Assembly (NCBI RefSeq): GCF_019668465.1
Contig: NZ_AP024828.1
Span: 2,914,001 to 2,978,000 of the forward strand
Direction of reading: 5' to 3'
DNA: 64,000 bases
Source: Mycobacterium senriense
GTDB taxonomy: Bacteria; Actinomycetota; Actinomycetes; Mycobacteriales; Mycobacteriaceae
Shown here: in pieces, positions 43,417 to 52,218 of the stretch
Layout of the letters: each line of letters starts with the position of its first letter
How positions within the stretch are numbered: the stretch's first letter is position 1
Made by a program: the position numbers and the translations under genes
The notes under the pieces: model-generated
The model's database searches: none
What the model saw: the letters and a program-made list of their open reading frames with translations, nothing else
What the model was told of the DNA's origin: nothing

Positions 43417-44943
43417 ATGAATCTCGACCCGAACACCCCCGTCATCGTCGGCGTGGGGCAGTTCACCGAGCGAATCGAGGACTCCGGCTACCGCGGAATG
43501 TCGTCGGTGGAACTGGCGACGGCAGCGGCGCGGGCCGCGCTGCATGACACCGGGGCCGACGCAACGGCCGTCGCCGCGGCTATCGACACCGTCGCCGCGC
43601 TCCGGCAGTTCGAGCTCTCCGGCCGCACACCCGCGCCGATGGGCAAGTCCAACAACTACCCGCGGTCGGTGGCCAAGCGCATCGGCGCCGCACCGGCCCA
43701 CGCGATTCTTGAGCCGATCGGCGGCCAGGGCCCCCAGCACCTGGTCACCGAGTTCGCCGGCGTCATCGCCTCGGGCCAGGCCGAGGTCGTGATGATCTTC
43801 GGCTCCGAAAACACGTCCAGCATCCGGTATTTCGCCGACCGGGATAAGCCGGACCACTCCGATACCGTCGAGGGTTCCCTCGAGGACCGGGGCTTCGGCT
43901 ACGACGGCCTCTTCGACGACTACACGGTCGCGCACGGCCTGATCGGAGCGCCGGCACAGTACGGGCTGCTGGAGAACGCGCGCCGCGCCCGGCTGGGCTT
44001 GAGCGTGGCCGACTACCGGCGCCAGATGGGCGAGCTGTTCGCCCCGTTCACCAAGGTGGCGGCGAAGAACCCGTTCGCGTCCTCCCCGGTGGAGCGCAGC
44101 GTCGACGAGCTCATCACCGTCACCGCGTCCAACCGGATGATCTGCGATCCGTACCCGAGGCTGCTGGTGGCCCGCGACCAGGTCAACCAGGGGGCGGCCG
44201 CGCTGCTGATGTCGGTGGGCGCCGCCCGCCGGCTCGGCGTGCCCGAGGAACGCTGGGTGTTCCTGCACGGCCACGCCGACATGGTGGACCAGCCGCTGCT
44301 GGACCGCCTCGACCTGACGCACAACTCGGCCTCGGTGCTGGCGGTCCGGGAAGCTCTTGCCGGGGCGGGCGTCGGCATCGACGACGTCTCGACCTTCGAC
44401 CTGTACAGCTGCTTCCCGGTGCCGGTGTTCAACTTCTGCGACGGAGCGGGTCTGGCCCCCGACGATCCCCGCGGGCTGACGCTCACCGGCGGTCTGCCGT
44501 ACTTCGGCGGACCCGGAAACAGCTACTCACTGCACGGCATCGCCGAGACGGTCAGCGAAATGCGGGACCTCCCAGGCCAGTTCGGCCTGGTCGCGGCCAA
44601 TGGCGGGATCATGAGCAAGTACTCCGTCGGCGTGTACTCGACAACGCCGGTGAACTGGAAACCCGACAACAGCGCCGCACTGCGCGCCGAGGTCGCCGCC
44701 CGTCCCACGATGCCGGTGAGCATCAAGGCCGACGGTCCGGCCACCATCGAGACCTACACCGTGCGCTACGACTGGCCGGTGCACACCGGCATCATCGTCG
44801 GCCGCCTCGACGACGACGGCAGCCGCTTCCTGGCCCTGAGCGAGGACCCCGATCTGGTCGGCCTGCTCGGCGACGGCGAGCCGCTCGGGGCCTCGATCGT
44901 GGTCCGGCCGACCGAGAAGGACAACCGGGCCACGCTGGCCTGA
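43417..44943 (+). CDS. Thiolase-like acetyl-CoA acetyltransferase family protein
   Basis: A 508-residue protein of the thiolase fold. NLDPNTPVIVGVGQFTERIE opens the first half and the second-half core is IDDVSTFDLYSCFPVPVFNF, followed by LTGGLPYFGGPGNSYSLHGI. Where catalytic thiolases have the nucleophilic Cys (S-G/C-x-S-G context), this protein reads EPIGGQGPQHLVTEFAG, with no Cys. The family of mycobacterial thiolase-like proteins with G-G-x-x-P-Q at this place has no firmly assigned reaction. It is not at this place in M. tuberculosis. Start at 43417 (ATG); the frame upstream is antisense/shadow of sucD. Confidence 0.86.
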   Translation: MNLDPNTPVIVGVGQFTERIEDSGYRGMSSVELATAAARAALHDTGADATAVAAAIDTVAALRQFELSGRTPAPMGKSNNYPRSVAKRIGAAPAHAILEPIGGQGPQHLVTEFAGVIASGQAEVVMIFGSENTSSIRYFADRDKPDHSDTVEGSLEDRGFGYDGLFDDYTVAHGLIGAPAQYGLLENARRARLGLSVADYRRQMGELFAPFTKVAAKNPFASSPVERSVDELITVTASNRMICDPYPRLLVARDQVNQGAAALLMSVGAARRLGVPEERWVFLHGHADMVDQPLLDRLDLTHNSASVLAVREALAGAGVGIDDVSTFDLYSCFPVPVFNFCDGAGLAPDDPRGLTLTGGLPYFGGPGNSYSLHGIAETVSEMRDLPGQFGLVAANGGIMSKYSVGVYSTTPVNWKPDNSAALRAEVAARPTMPVSIKADGPATIETYTVRYDWPVHTGIIVGRLDDDGSRFLALSEDPDLVGLLGDGEPLGASIVVRPTEKDNRATLA

Positions 44944-44970
44944 CGCCGCGGTCCGTGCGACGAATCGTTG

Positions 44971-45819
44971 TCAGACCAGGGCGGCGAGCTTGCCGGCCAG
45001 CCGCTCGACGTAGGCGGCGACCTCGTCCTCGGATTTGTCCGGCAGCCCGAACAGCACCTCGGTCACCCCGAGCTCGGCCCACTTGGCGAGCTTCTCGGGC
45101 ACCGGCTTGAAGTCCAGCGCCACGATCTGCGGGGCGCCGTCGCGGCCCGCGGCCGCCCAGGTGTCCTGCAGCAGCTTCACCGGCTCGTCGATGTCGAAGT
45201 CGCGCGGAGTGGTGATCCAGCCGTCGGCGCTGCGGGCGATCCACTTGAAGTTCTTCTCGGTGCCCGCGGCGCCCACCAGCACCGGGATGTGCGACTGCAC
45301 CGGCTTGGGCCAGGCCCAGCTGGGGCCGAACTTCACGAACTCGCCGTCGTACTGGGCTTCCTCTTCGGTCCACAGCGCCCGCATCGCCTCGAGGTATTCG
45401 CGCAGCATGGTGCGGCGCCGGCCCGGTGGCACGTTGTGGTCGGCCAGTTCGTCGGTGTTCCAGCCGAACCCGACGCCCAGGCTGACTCGTCCGCCCGACA
45501 GGTGGTCAAGGGTGGCAATACTTTTCGCTAGGGTGATCGGGTCGTGCTCGACCGGCAGGGCCACCGCGGTGGACAGCCGCACCCGCGAGGTGACCGCGCA
45601 CGCGGCACCCAAACTTACCCATGGGTCTAGTGTCCGCATGTAGCGATCGTCGGGCAGCGATTCGTCGCCCGTCGTGGGATGCGCCGCCTCGCGCTTCACC
45701 GGGATGTGAGTGTGTTCTGGCACGTAGAAGGTCTGAAAGCCATGGTCGTCGGCGAGCTTCGCGGCCTTCGCCGGGGAGATGCCGCGATCGCTGGTAAAAA
45801 GCACAAGCCCGTAATCCAT
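44971..45819 (-). CDS. LLM class F420-dependent oxidoreductase (Rv0953c-like)
   Basis: A 282-residue luciferase-like fold protein. MDYGLVLFTSDRGISPAKAA, FQTFYVPEHTHIPVKR, SLGAACAVTSRVRLSTAVAL, LDHLSGGRVSLGVGFGWNTD and the C-terminal VTEVLFGLPDKSEDEVAAY match the mycobacterial F420-dependent subfamily (Rv0953c in M. tuberculosis). The ATG at 45819 is 9 nt from a perfect KstR operator at 45829-45842, so the gene probably belongs to the cholesterol-induced regulon. Substrate unknown. It is convergent with the thiolase-like gene. Confidence 0.92.
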   Translation of the reverse strand: MDYGLVLFTSDRGISPAKAAKLADDHGFQTFYVPEHTHIPVKREAAHPTTGDESLPDDRYMRTLDPWVSLGAACAVTSRVRLSTAVALPVEHDPITLAKSIATLDHLSGGRVSLGVGFGWNTDELADHNVPPGRRRTMLREYLEAMRALWTEEEAQYDGEFVKFGPSWAWPKPVQSHIPVLVGAAGTEKNFKWIARSADGWITTPRDFDIDEPVKLLQDTWAAAGRDGAPQIVALDFKPVPEKLAKWAELGVTEVLFGLPDKSEDEVAAYVERLAGKLAALV

Positions 45820-45828
45820 GCAGAGAAT

Positions 45829-45842
45829 TAGAACGTGTTCTA
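45829..45842. promoter_or_regulatory. KstR operator
   Basis: TAGAACGTGTTCTA, identical in all 14 bases to the site at 28581-28594 and a perfect fit to TNNAACNNGTTNNA. It lies 10 nt upstream of the start codon of the LLM oxidoreductase on the minus strand. Confidence 0.82.
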
Positions 45843-46074
45843 CCTCCGCGGGGCAAGCCGTTGTGACACGGACCGTCTCGCGAGGGGCTCGCGGCGCCGC
45901 CTGGCGTGGGCCGCGCCGTCCAAGCCGGTGGCGGCGGCACAGGTTGCCGCACGTGCGCTAGCGTGGGTGATCGACCGCGTCGCTAACGCAGCGAGGCGCC
46001 TGGAAGCACAGCGTTGCACTGCAACCGTGGCGACCGCTAGGCAGTTCAAGGCACTGGAAGCAACAGGAGGAGCC

Positions 46075-46986
46075 ATGACCTACTCTCCCGGAAGCCCGGG
46101 CTATCCACCGGCGCAACCCGGCGGCAGCTATGCGGGTGCCACACCGTCCTTCGCCAAGGACGACGACGGAACGAGCAAGCTGCCGTTCTACCTGAACATC
46201 GCGGTGGTTGTGCTGGGGCTGGCGGCGTACCTGCTGAACTTCGGACCCACCTTCACCATCGGCGCCGACCTCGGCCCGGGCATCGGTGGGCGCGCCGGCG
46301 ACGCGGGCACCGCGGTGGTGGTTGCCGTGCTGGCCGCGCTGCTCGCCGGGCTGGGCCTGCTGCCAAAGACTAAGAACTACCCGGGGATCGTCGCGGTGAT
46401 CGCGGTCCTGGGTGCGTTGCTGGCCATCACCGAGACGATCAACCTGCCCGCCGGTTTCGCGATCGGCTGGGCGATGTGGCCGCTGGTGGCGGCCGTCGTG
46501 CTGCAGGCGATCGCCGCGGTCGTCGTGGTCCTGCTGGAGTCCGGGGTGATCACCGCGCCGGCGCCGCGGCCCAAGTACGACCCCTACGCGCAGTACAACC
46601 AGCAGTACGGGCAATACGGCCAGTACGGTCAGCAGCCCTACTACGGACAGCAGGCGGGCCAGCAGCACGGGGGCCAGCAGCAGTCGCCGCAGGGATACGG
46701 GTCGCAGTACGGCGGCTATTCGCCCGGCGCGGCGCCCACCCATAGTGGCGCGCACACCGGCGGTTTCGGCGCGCAGCCGTCGCCGCAGTCGGGTCCCCAG
46801 CCGTCCGCGCAGCAGCATGGCCCGTCCACGCCGCCCACTGGCTTCCCCAGCTTCAGCCCGCCGCCGAACGCCGGCGGATCGGATGCCGGTTCGGCGACCA
46901 CGAACTTCTCCGAGCAGGGTGGGGGCCAGCAGTTCGGCCAGGAGCAGCAGTCGGGGTCGTCACCGTCTGGGCCAGCGCCCTCCTAA
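46075..46986 (+). CDS. 34 kDa antigen-like membrane protein (DUF5336, Rv0954-like)
   Basis: A 303-residue protein, the same length as Rv0954, which is related to the 34 kDa antigen of M. avium subsp. paratuberculosis. After a Pro/Gly-rich start ([16 protein letters not shown]) there are four membrane segments between residues about 38 and 160 ([19 protein letters not shown] to [18 protein letters not shown]), the DUF5336 domain. The last 140 residues are a low-complexity tail rich in Gln, Gly, Tyr, Pro and Ser. GGAGG lies 5 nt before the ATG at 46075. Rv0954 is reported to take part in cell-division complexes with its neighbour PerM's pathway; I infer a septum role. Confidence 0.93.
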   Translation: MTYSPGSPGYPPAQPGGSYAGATPSFAKDDDGTSKLPFYLNIAVVVLGLAAYLLNFGPTFTIGADLGPGIGGRAGDAGTAVVVAVLAALLAGLGLLPKTKNYPGIVAVIAVLGALLAITETINLPAGFAIGWAMWPLVAAVVLQAIAAVVVVLLESGVITAPAPRPKYDPYAQYNQQYGQYGQYGQQPYYGQQAGQQHGGQQQSPQGYGSQYGGYSPGAAPTHSGAHTGGFGAQPSPQSGPQPSAQQHGPSTPPTGFPSFSPPPNAGGSDAGSATTNFSEQGGGQQFGQEQQSGSSPSGPAPS

Positions 46987-47024
46987 CCGTGCGCTGTCGC
47001 GCCTAGTCGGGGACGTGCCCCAGA

Positions 47025-48452
47025 GTGACACGGGTGGAGGACAACCGGGCAGCGGGCGCTCGCCAGGCGCGTGACCTAGTCAGGGTCGCGTTCGCGCCGG
47101 CAGTGGTGGCGTTGGTCATCATCGCCGCGGTCACGCTGATCCAGTTGTTGATCGCCAACAGCGACATGACCGGCGCGCTGGGCGCCATCGCCAGCATGTG
47201 GCTGGGCGTGCACCAGGTCCCGGTCTCGATCGGTGGCCGCGAACTCGGGGTGATGCCGCTGCTGCCGGTCCTGTTGATGGTCTGGGCGACCGCGCGCAGC
47301 ACGGCGCGTGCCACCACACCCCACTCGTCGTGGCTGGTCGTCCGCTGGGTCGTCGCCTCGGCGCTGGGCGGCCCGCTGCTGATGGCGGCGATCGCCCTGG
47401 CGGTCATCCACGACGCGTCCTCGGTGATCACCGAGCTGCAAACACCCAGCGCGCTGCGCGCGTTCCTCAGCGTGCTCGTGGTTCATGCCGCCGGCGCCGG
47501 TATCGGTGTGTGGTCCCGGGTGGGGCCGCGCGTGCTGGCGGCCGCGTCGCTGCCGTTCTGGCTCGGCGACTCCGTGCGCGCCGCATCCGCCGGTCTGCTG
47601 GCGTTGCTCGGGCTGTCCGGGCTGGTGGCGGCCGGATCGTTGGTCGTGCACTGGTCGACCATGCAGGAGCTCTACGGCATCACCGATTCGATCTTTGGTG
47701 AGTTCAGCCTCACCCTGCTGTCAATGCTCTACGCGCCCAACGTGATTGTGGGCACCGCGGCGATGGCCGTCGGCTCCAGCGCGCACATCGGGTTCGCGAC
47801 CTTCAGTTCATTCACCGTGTTCGGTGGCGATATCCCGGCCCTGCCGGTGCTGGCCGCGGTCCCCAGGCCACCGTTGGGACCGGTTTGGGTGGCGCTGCTG
47901 ATCGTCGGCGCGTCCTCCGGCGTGGCGGTCGGCCAGCAATGCGCCCGGCGTGCGCTGCCGCTGCTCCCCGCCGCGGCCAAGCTCCTGGTCGCCGCGGTCG
48001 GCGGGACGCTGGTGATGTCGTTGCTCGCTTACGCCGGCAGCGGCCAGCTGGGCAACTTCGGCCACGTCGGCGTGGACCAGGGCGCGTTGCTCGTCGGCGT
48101 CTTCTTCTGGTTCGCGGTCGTCGGCGGGATCACTGTGGTGATGAGCGGCGGGATCATGCGCCGTCCCCGAAGGATCAAGCCCAGGCGCGCACCGGTCCCG
48201 GCCGTCGAGGAACCCGCGGACCTCGCGGGCGTTTTCGACGATCGGCTGCCCGACGGCGCGGAGGGGGACGACGCGATCCCGGCGGATTCGGCCGACTCGG
48301 GCGACATGCCTGCGGGCGATGGGGGCGACGTGCCTGCGGAGGACGTGGTCGCCTCTGCCGACCCAGCCGACGCCGACGCGCCGGCCGATGGTGACGTGCC
48401 GGCCCCCGCCGAACCGGAGCGAGGCGCGCCCGAGCGAGATTCCGGGGATTAG
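47025..48452 (+). CDS. perM: PerM, integral membrane cell-division protein (Rv0955)
   Basis: A 475-residue protein (DUF6350 type) with about ten membrane segments from residue 18 to 375 and a cytoplasmic C-terminal tail of about 90 residues rich in Asp, Glu, Ala and Pro. It matches M. tuberculosis Rv0955 by position and architecture. Rv0955 was named PerM because mutants fail to persist in mice and to divide at low magnesium, through loss of the divisome protein FtsB. The start is GTG at 47025, or GTG at 47034. It lies just after the 34 kDa antigen-like gene. Confidence 0.88.
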   Translation: MTRVEDNRAAGARQARDLVRVAFAPAVVALVIIAAVTLIQLLIANSDMTGALGAIASMWLGVHQVPVSIGGRELGVMPLLPVLLMVWATARSTARATTPHSSWLVVRWVVASALGGPLLMAAIALAVIHDASSVITELQTPSALRAFLSVLVVHAAGAGIGVWSRVGPRVLAAASLPFWLGDSVRAASAGLLALLGLSGLVAAGSLVVHWSTMQELYGITDSIFGEFSLTLLSMLYAPNVIVGTAAMAVGSSAHIGFATFSSFTVFGGDIPALPVLAAVPRPPLGPVWVALLIVGASSGVAVGQQCARRALPLLPAAAKLLVAAVGGTLVMSLLAYAGSGQLGNFGHVGVDQGALLVGVFFWFAVVGGITVVMSGGIMRRPRRIKPRRAPVPAVEEPADLAGVFDDRLPDGAEGDDAIPADSADSGDMPAGDGGDVPAEDVVASADPADADAPADGDVPAPAEPERGAPERDSGD

Positions 48453-48514
48453 GGCAATTCCCCTGCGGCCAGCCTGATCGTCGGCGCGATGACGTCGCCA
48501 GTAGGCTCGCCGAT

Positions 48515-49162
48515 GTGGTCGAACCGCTCCATGTGCCCCCGAATGCACCGGCGCGGGTAGTGGTGCTGGCGTCGGGCACCGGGTCGCTGCTGAATTCGCT
48601 GCTGACGTCGGCCGTCGCGGACTACCCGGCCCGGGTGGTCGCCGTCGGTGCCGACCGCGACTGCCTGGCCACCGAGATCGCCGCGGCCGCGTCCGTGCCC
48701 GCCTTCACCGTCCGGCTCGGCGATCACCCGGACCGCGACACCTGGGACACCGCCATCACCGAGGCCACCGCCGCGCATTCACCCGACTTGGTGGTCTCCG
48801 CCGGATTCATGAAAATACTTGGGCCGCAGTTTCTTTCGCGGTTCTACGGCCGCGTCATCAACACCCATCCGGCGCTGTTGCCGGCGTTTCCGGGCGCGCA
48901 CGGAGTGTCCGACGCGTTGGCCTACGGTGTGAAGGTCACAGGCTGTACGGTGCACCTGGTAGACGCAGGGACGGACACCGGGCCGATCCTGGCGCAGGAA
49001 TCCGTTCCGGTGCTCGACGGCGACACCGAAGAGACTCTGCATGAACGCATCAAAGTCACCGAACGCAAGCTCCTGGTGGACGTGGTGGCCGCGATCGCAA
49101 CCGGCGGCCTGACCCTGGTCGGGAGAACAGCGACGATCGGACGAAAGGCGACGAACCGATGA
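48515..49162 (+). CDS. purN: Phosphoribosylglycinamide formyltransferase PurN
   Basis: A 215-residue PurN, equal in length to Rv0956. [20 protein letters not shown] is the substrate-binding N-terminus. [17 protein letters not shown] carries the conserved core; the catalytic Asn-His-Asp set is in [17 protein letters not shown] and [14 protein letters not shown]. It formylates glycinamide ribonucleotide with 10-formyl-tetrahydrofolate, the third step of purine synthesis. Start GTG at 48515. Its stop overlaps the purH ATG by 4 nt, so purN and purH are translationally coupled. Confidence 0.97.
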   Translation: MVEPLHVPPNAPARVVVLASGTGSLLNSLLTSAVADYPARVVAVGADRDCLATEIAAAASVPAFTVRLGDHPDRDTWDTAITEATAAHSPDLVVSAGFMKILGPQFLSRFYGRVINTHPALLPAFPGAHGVSDALAYGVKVTGCTVHLVDAGTDTGPILAQESVPVLDGDTEETLHERIKVTERKLLVDVVAAIATGGLTLVGRTATIGRKATNR

Positions 49163-50742
49163 GCACCGACGACTGGCGCGAAGACGCCAAACGGCCGATC
49201 CGGCGCGCCTTGATCAGCGTGTACGACAAGACCGGACTGGTCGACCTCGCCCAGGGCCTGGCGGGCGCGGGCGTCGAGATCGTCTCGACCGGGTCCACCG
49301 CGAAGGTCATTGCCGACAAAGGCATTCCGGTGACCCGGGTCGAGGAGCTGACCGGTTTTCCCGAAGTCCTCGACGGCCGCGTCAAAACCCTGCACCCGCG
49401 CGTGCACGCGGGACTGCTGGCGGACCTTCGCAAGCCCGAGCACGCCGCCGCGCTCGAGGAACTCGGGATTGCGGGCTTCGAGCTCGTCGTCGTCAACCTG
49501 TATCCCTTCACCGAGACCGTCGACTCGGGGGCAAGCATCGACGAATGCGTTGAACAGATCGACATCGGTGGCCCGTCGATGGTGCGGGCCGCGGCGAAAA
49601 ACCACCCCAGCGTGGCGGTGATCACCGACCCGCGAGGTTACGACGGAGTGCTCGCCGCGGTGCGCGACGGCGGCTTTACCCTCGGCGAGCGTAAAAAGCT
49701 GGCCTCGCTGGCGTTTCAGCACACCGCCGAGTACGACATCGCGGTCGCGAGCTGGATGGAGTCGACGCTGGCTCCCGAGCACCCGCCGACGACCTTCCCG
49801 AAGTGGTTGGGCCGCAGCTGGCGCCGTTCGGCGATGCTGCGCTACGGCGAGAACCCGCACCAGCAGGCGGCGCTGTACAGCGACCCGGGTGCGTGGCCGG
49901 GGCTGGCGCAGGCCGAGCAGTTGCACGGAAAAGAGATGTCCTACAACAACTTCACCGATGCGGACGCGGCCTGGCGGGCCGCCTTTGACCACGAGCAGAC
50001 CTGCGTGGCAATCATCAAGCACGCCAACCCATGTGGGATCGCCATCTCGTCGGCATCGGTCGCGGACGCACACCGCAAGGCGCACGAGTGCGATCCGCTG
50101 AGCGCCTTCGGCGGGGTCATCGCGGCCAACACCGAAGTCAGCCTGGAGATGGCCGAGTACGTCAGCACCATCTTCACCGAGGTCATCGTCGCGCCCGCCT
50201 ACGAGCCGGCCGCGCTGGAGGTGCTGACCCGCAAGAAGAACATCCGGGTGCTGGTGGGCTCGGAGCCGCTGAGCGGTGGCACCGAGCTGCGGCCGATCAG
50301 CGGCGGCCTGCTGGTGCAGCAGCGCGACGAGCTCGACGCGCACGGGGACAACCCGGTGAACTGGACCCTGGCCACCGGTTCACCCGCCGATCCGGCGACG
50401 CTGGCCGACCTGGTGTTCGCCTGGCGCGTCTGTCGCGCGGTGAAATCGAACGCGATCGTGATCGCCGGCGGGGGCGCCACCATCGGTGTCGGCATGGGTC
50501 AGGTGAACCGGGTCGACGCCGCCCGGCTGGCCGTCGAACGCGGCGGTGACCGGGTGCGCGGCGCGGTCGCGGCCTCGGACGCGTTCTTCCCGTTCCCCGA
50601 CGGACTCGAGACGCTGACCGGCGCCGGCGTGAAGGCGATCGTGCACCCCGGCGGATCGGTGCGCGACGACGAGGTGACCGCGGCGGCCGCCGACGCCGGC
50701 ATTTCGCTCTACCTCACCGGGGCGCGCCACTTCGCGCACTAG
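49159..50742 (+). CDS. purH: Bifunctional AICAR formyltransferase / IMP cyclohydrolase PurH
   Basis: A 527-residue enzyme for the last two steps of IMP synthesis. The N-terminal IMP cyclohydrolase domain (to about residue 200) carries [24 protein letters not shown] [15 protein letters not shown] and [15 protein letters not shown]. The formyltransferase domain has [24 protein letters not shown] with the catalytic Lys-His and [20 protein letters not shown]. The C-terminus ends [12 protein letters not shown], normal for the family. Length and ends are standard. Co-translated with purN. Confidence 0.98.
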   Translation: MSTDDWREDAKRPIRRALISVYDKTGLVDLAQGLAGAGVEIVSTGSTAKVIADKGIPVTRVEELTGFPEVLDGRVKTLHPRVHAGLLADLRKPEHAAALEELGIAGFELVVVNLYPFTETVDSGASIDECVEQIDIGGPSMVRAAAKNHPSVAVITDPRGYDGVLAAVRDGGFTLGERKKLASLAFQHTAEYDIAVASWMESTLAPEHPPTTFPKWLGRSWRRSAMLRYGENPHQQAALYSDPGAWPGLAQAEQLHGKEMSYNNFTDADAAWRAAFDHEQTCVAIIKHANPCGIAISSASVADAHRKAHECDPLSAFGGVIAANTEVSLEMAEYVSTIFTEVIVAPAYEPAALEVLTRKKNIRVLVGSEPLSGGTELRPISGGLLVQQRDELDAHGDNPVNWTLATGSPADPATLADLVFAWRVCRAVKSNAIVIAGGGATIGVGMGQVNRVDAARLAVERGGDRVRGAVAASDAFFPFPDGLETLTGAGVKAIVHPGGSVRDDEVTAAAADAGISLYLTGARHFAH

Positions 50743-50832
50743 CCACGGTGTGCGCGCGGGCGGCGCGGGTGTCAATACGCGTGTAGTGAACGCCCTTGGT
50801 ATGACTCGTCTGAGCGCGCGTCGTAGCGTGGA

Positions 50833-52218
50833 GTGGTGACGTCACCGAGCAACCTGCCCCGCACAGTCGGCGAACTGCGTGCCTCCGGTCATCGCGAACG
50901 GGGTGTCAAGCAGGAAATACGCGAAAATCTGCTCACCGCATTGGCCGAGGGTGATGACATCTGGCCGGGCATTCTGGGATTCGACGACACCGTCTTGCCC
51001 CAGCTGGAGCGGGCGCTGATCGCGGGCCACGACTTCGTTCTGCTCGGTGAACGCGGCCAGGGCAAGACCCGGCTGCTGCGTGCGCTGACCGGATTGCTCG
51101 ACGAGTGGACGCCGGTGATCGCCGGGGCCGAACTGGGTGAGCACCCCTTCTCGCCGATCACGCCGGAGTCCATCCGCAAGGCCGTCACCCTGGGCGACGA
51201 CCTGCCGATCGAATGGAAGCATCGCAGCGAGCGCTACACCGAAAAGCTCGCCACCCCCGACACCAGCGTCGCCGACCTGGTCGGCGACATCGACCCGATC
51301 AAGGTCGCCGAGGGCCGCAGCCTGGGAGACCCGGAGACCATCGCCTACGGCCTGATCCCGCGCGCGCACCGCGGCATCGTCGCGGTCAACGAACTGCCCG
51401 ACCTCGCCGAGCGCATCCAGGTGTCGATGCTCAACGTGATGGAGGAACGCGACATCCAGGTCCGCGGTTACACGCTGCGCCTCCCGCTGGACGTGTTGGT
51501 GGTCGCCAGCGCCAACCCCGAGGACTACACCAACCGGGGCCGCATCATCACCCCGCTCAAAGACCGTTTCGGCGCGGAGATCCGGACCCACTACCCGCTC
51601 GAGCTCGACGCGGAAGTCGGCGTGATCGCGCAGGAAGCGCACCTGTCGGCCCAGGTTCCCGACTACCTGATGCAGGTCATCGCGCGCTTCGCCCGCTACC
51701 TGCGGGAGTCCAATTCCGTCGATCAACGCTCCGGGGTGTCGGCACGGTTCGCGATCGCCGCCGCCGAGACCGTGGCCGCCGCCGCGCGGCATCGCGGTGC
51801 GGTGCTGGGGGAGACCGATCCGGTGGCCCGGGTGGTCGACCTGGGCACGGTGATCGACGTCCTGCGCGGCAAGCTGGAATTCGAGTCCGGCGAGGAGGGC
51901 CGCGAGCAGGCCGTGCTCGAACACCTGCTGCGGCGCGCGACCGCGGACACCGCGTCGCGGCTGCTGGGCGGCATCGACGTCGGTTCGCTGGTGAGCGCGG
52001 TCGAGGGCGGTTCGGCGGTGACGACGGGCGAGCGGGTATCGGCCAAGGACGTGCTGGCCGCCGTCCCGAACCTGCCCGTGGTGGACAAGATCGCGGTCAA
52101 GCTCGGCGCGCAGTCCGAAGGCGAACGCGCCGCGGCGCTGGAACTGGCTCTCGAGGCCCTGTATCTGGCCAAGCGCATCGACAAGGTATCCGGGGAGGGT
52201 CAAACCGTCTATGGCTAA
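50833..52218 (+). CDS. AAA+ ATPase, magnesium-chelatase subunit I-like (Rv0958)
   Basis: A 461-residue MoxR/Mg-chelatase-type AAA+ ATPase. LLGERGQGKTRLLRALTGLL is the Walker A region (about residue 75-90), GIVAVNELPDLAERIQVSML the Walker B region with Asn-Glu, LDVLVVASANPEDYTNRGRI sensor 1, and a C-terminal helical lid follows. Mycobacteria lack chlorophyll, so the partner is not a chelatase H subunit. The overlapping next gene encodes a von Willebrand A protein, the classic MoxR/VWA partnership used for protein remodelling or metal insertion. Starts with GTG at 50833, or GTG 3 nt later. Confidence 0.93.
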   Translation: MVTSPSNLPRTVGELRASGHRERGVKQEIRENLLTALAEGDDIWPGILGFDDTVLPQLERALIAGHDFVLLGERGQGKTRLLRALTGLLDEWTPVIAGAELGEHPFSPITPESIRKAVTLGDDLPIEWKHRSERYTEKLATPDTSVADLVGDIDPIKVAEGRSLGDPETIAYGLIPRAHRGIVAVNELPDLAERIQVSMLNVMEERDIQVRGYTLRLPLDVLVVASANPEDYTNRGRIITPLKDRFGAEIRTHYPLELDAEVGVIAQEAHLSAQVPDYLMQVIARFARYLRESNSVDQRSGVSARFAIAAAETVAAAARHRGAVLGETDPVARVVDLGTVIDVLRGKLEFESGEEGREQAVLEHLLRRATADTASRLLGGIDVGSLVSAVEGGSAVTTGERVSAKDVLAAVPNLPVVDKIAVKLGAQSEGERAAALELALEALYLAKRIDKVSGEGQTVYG

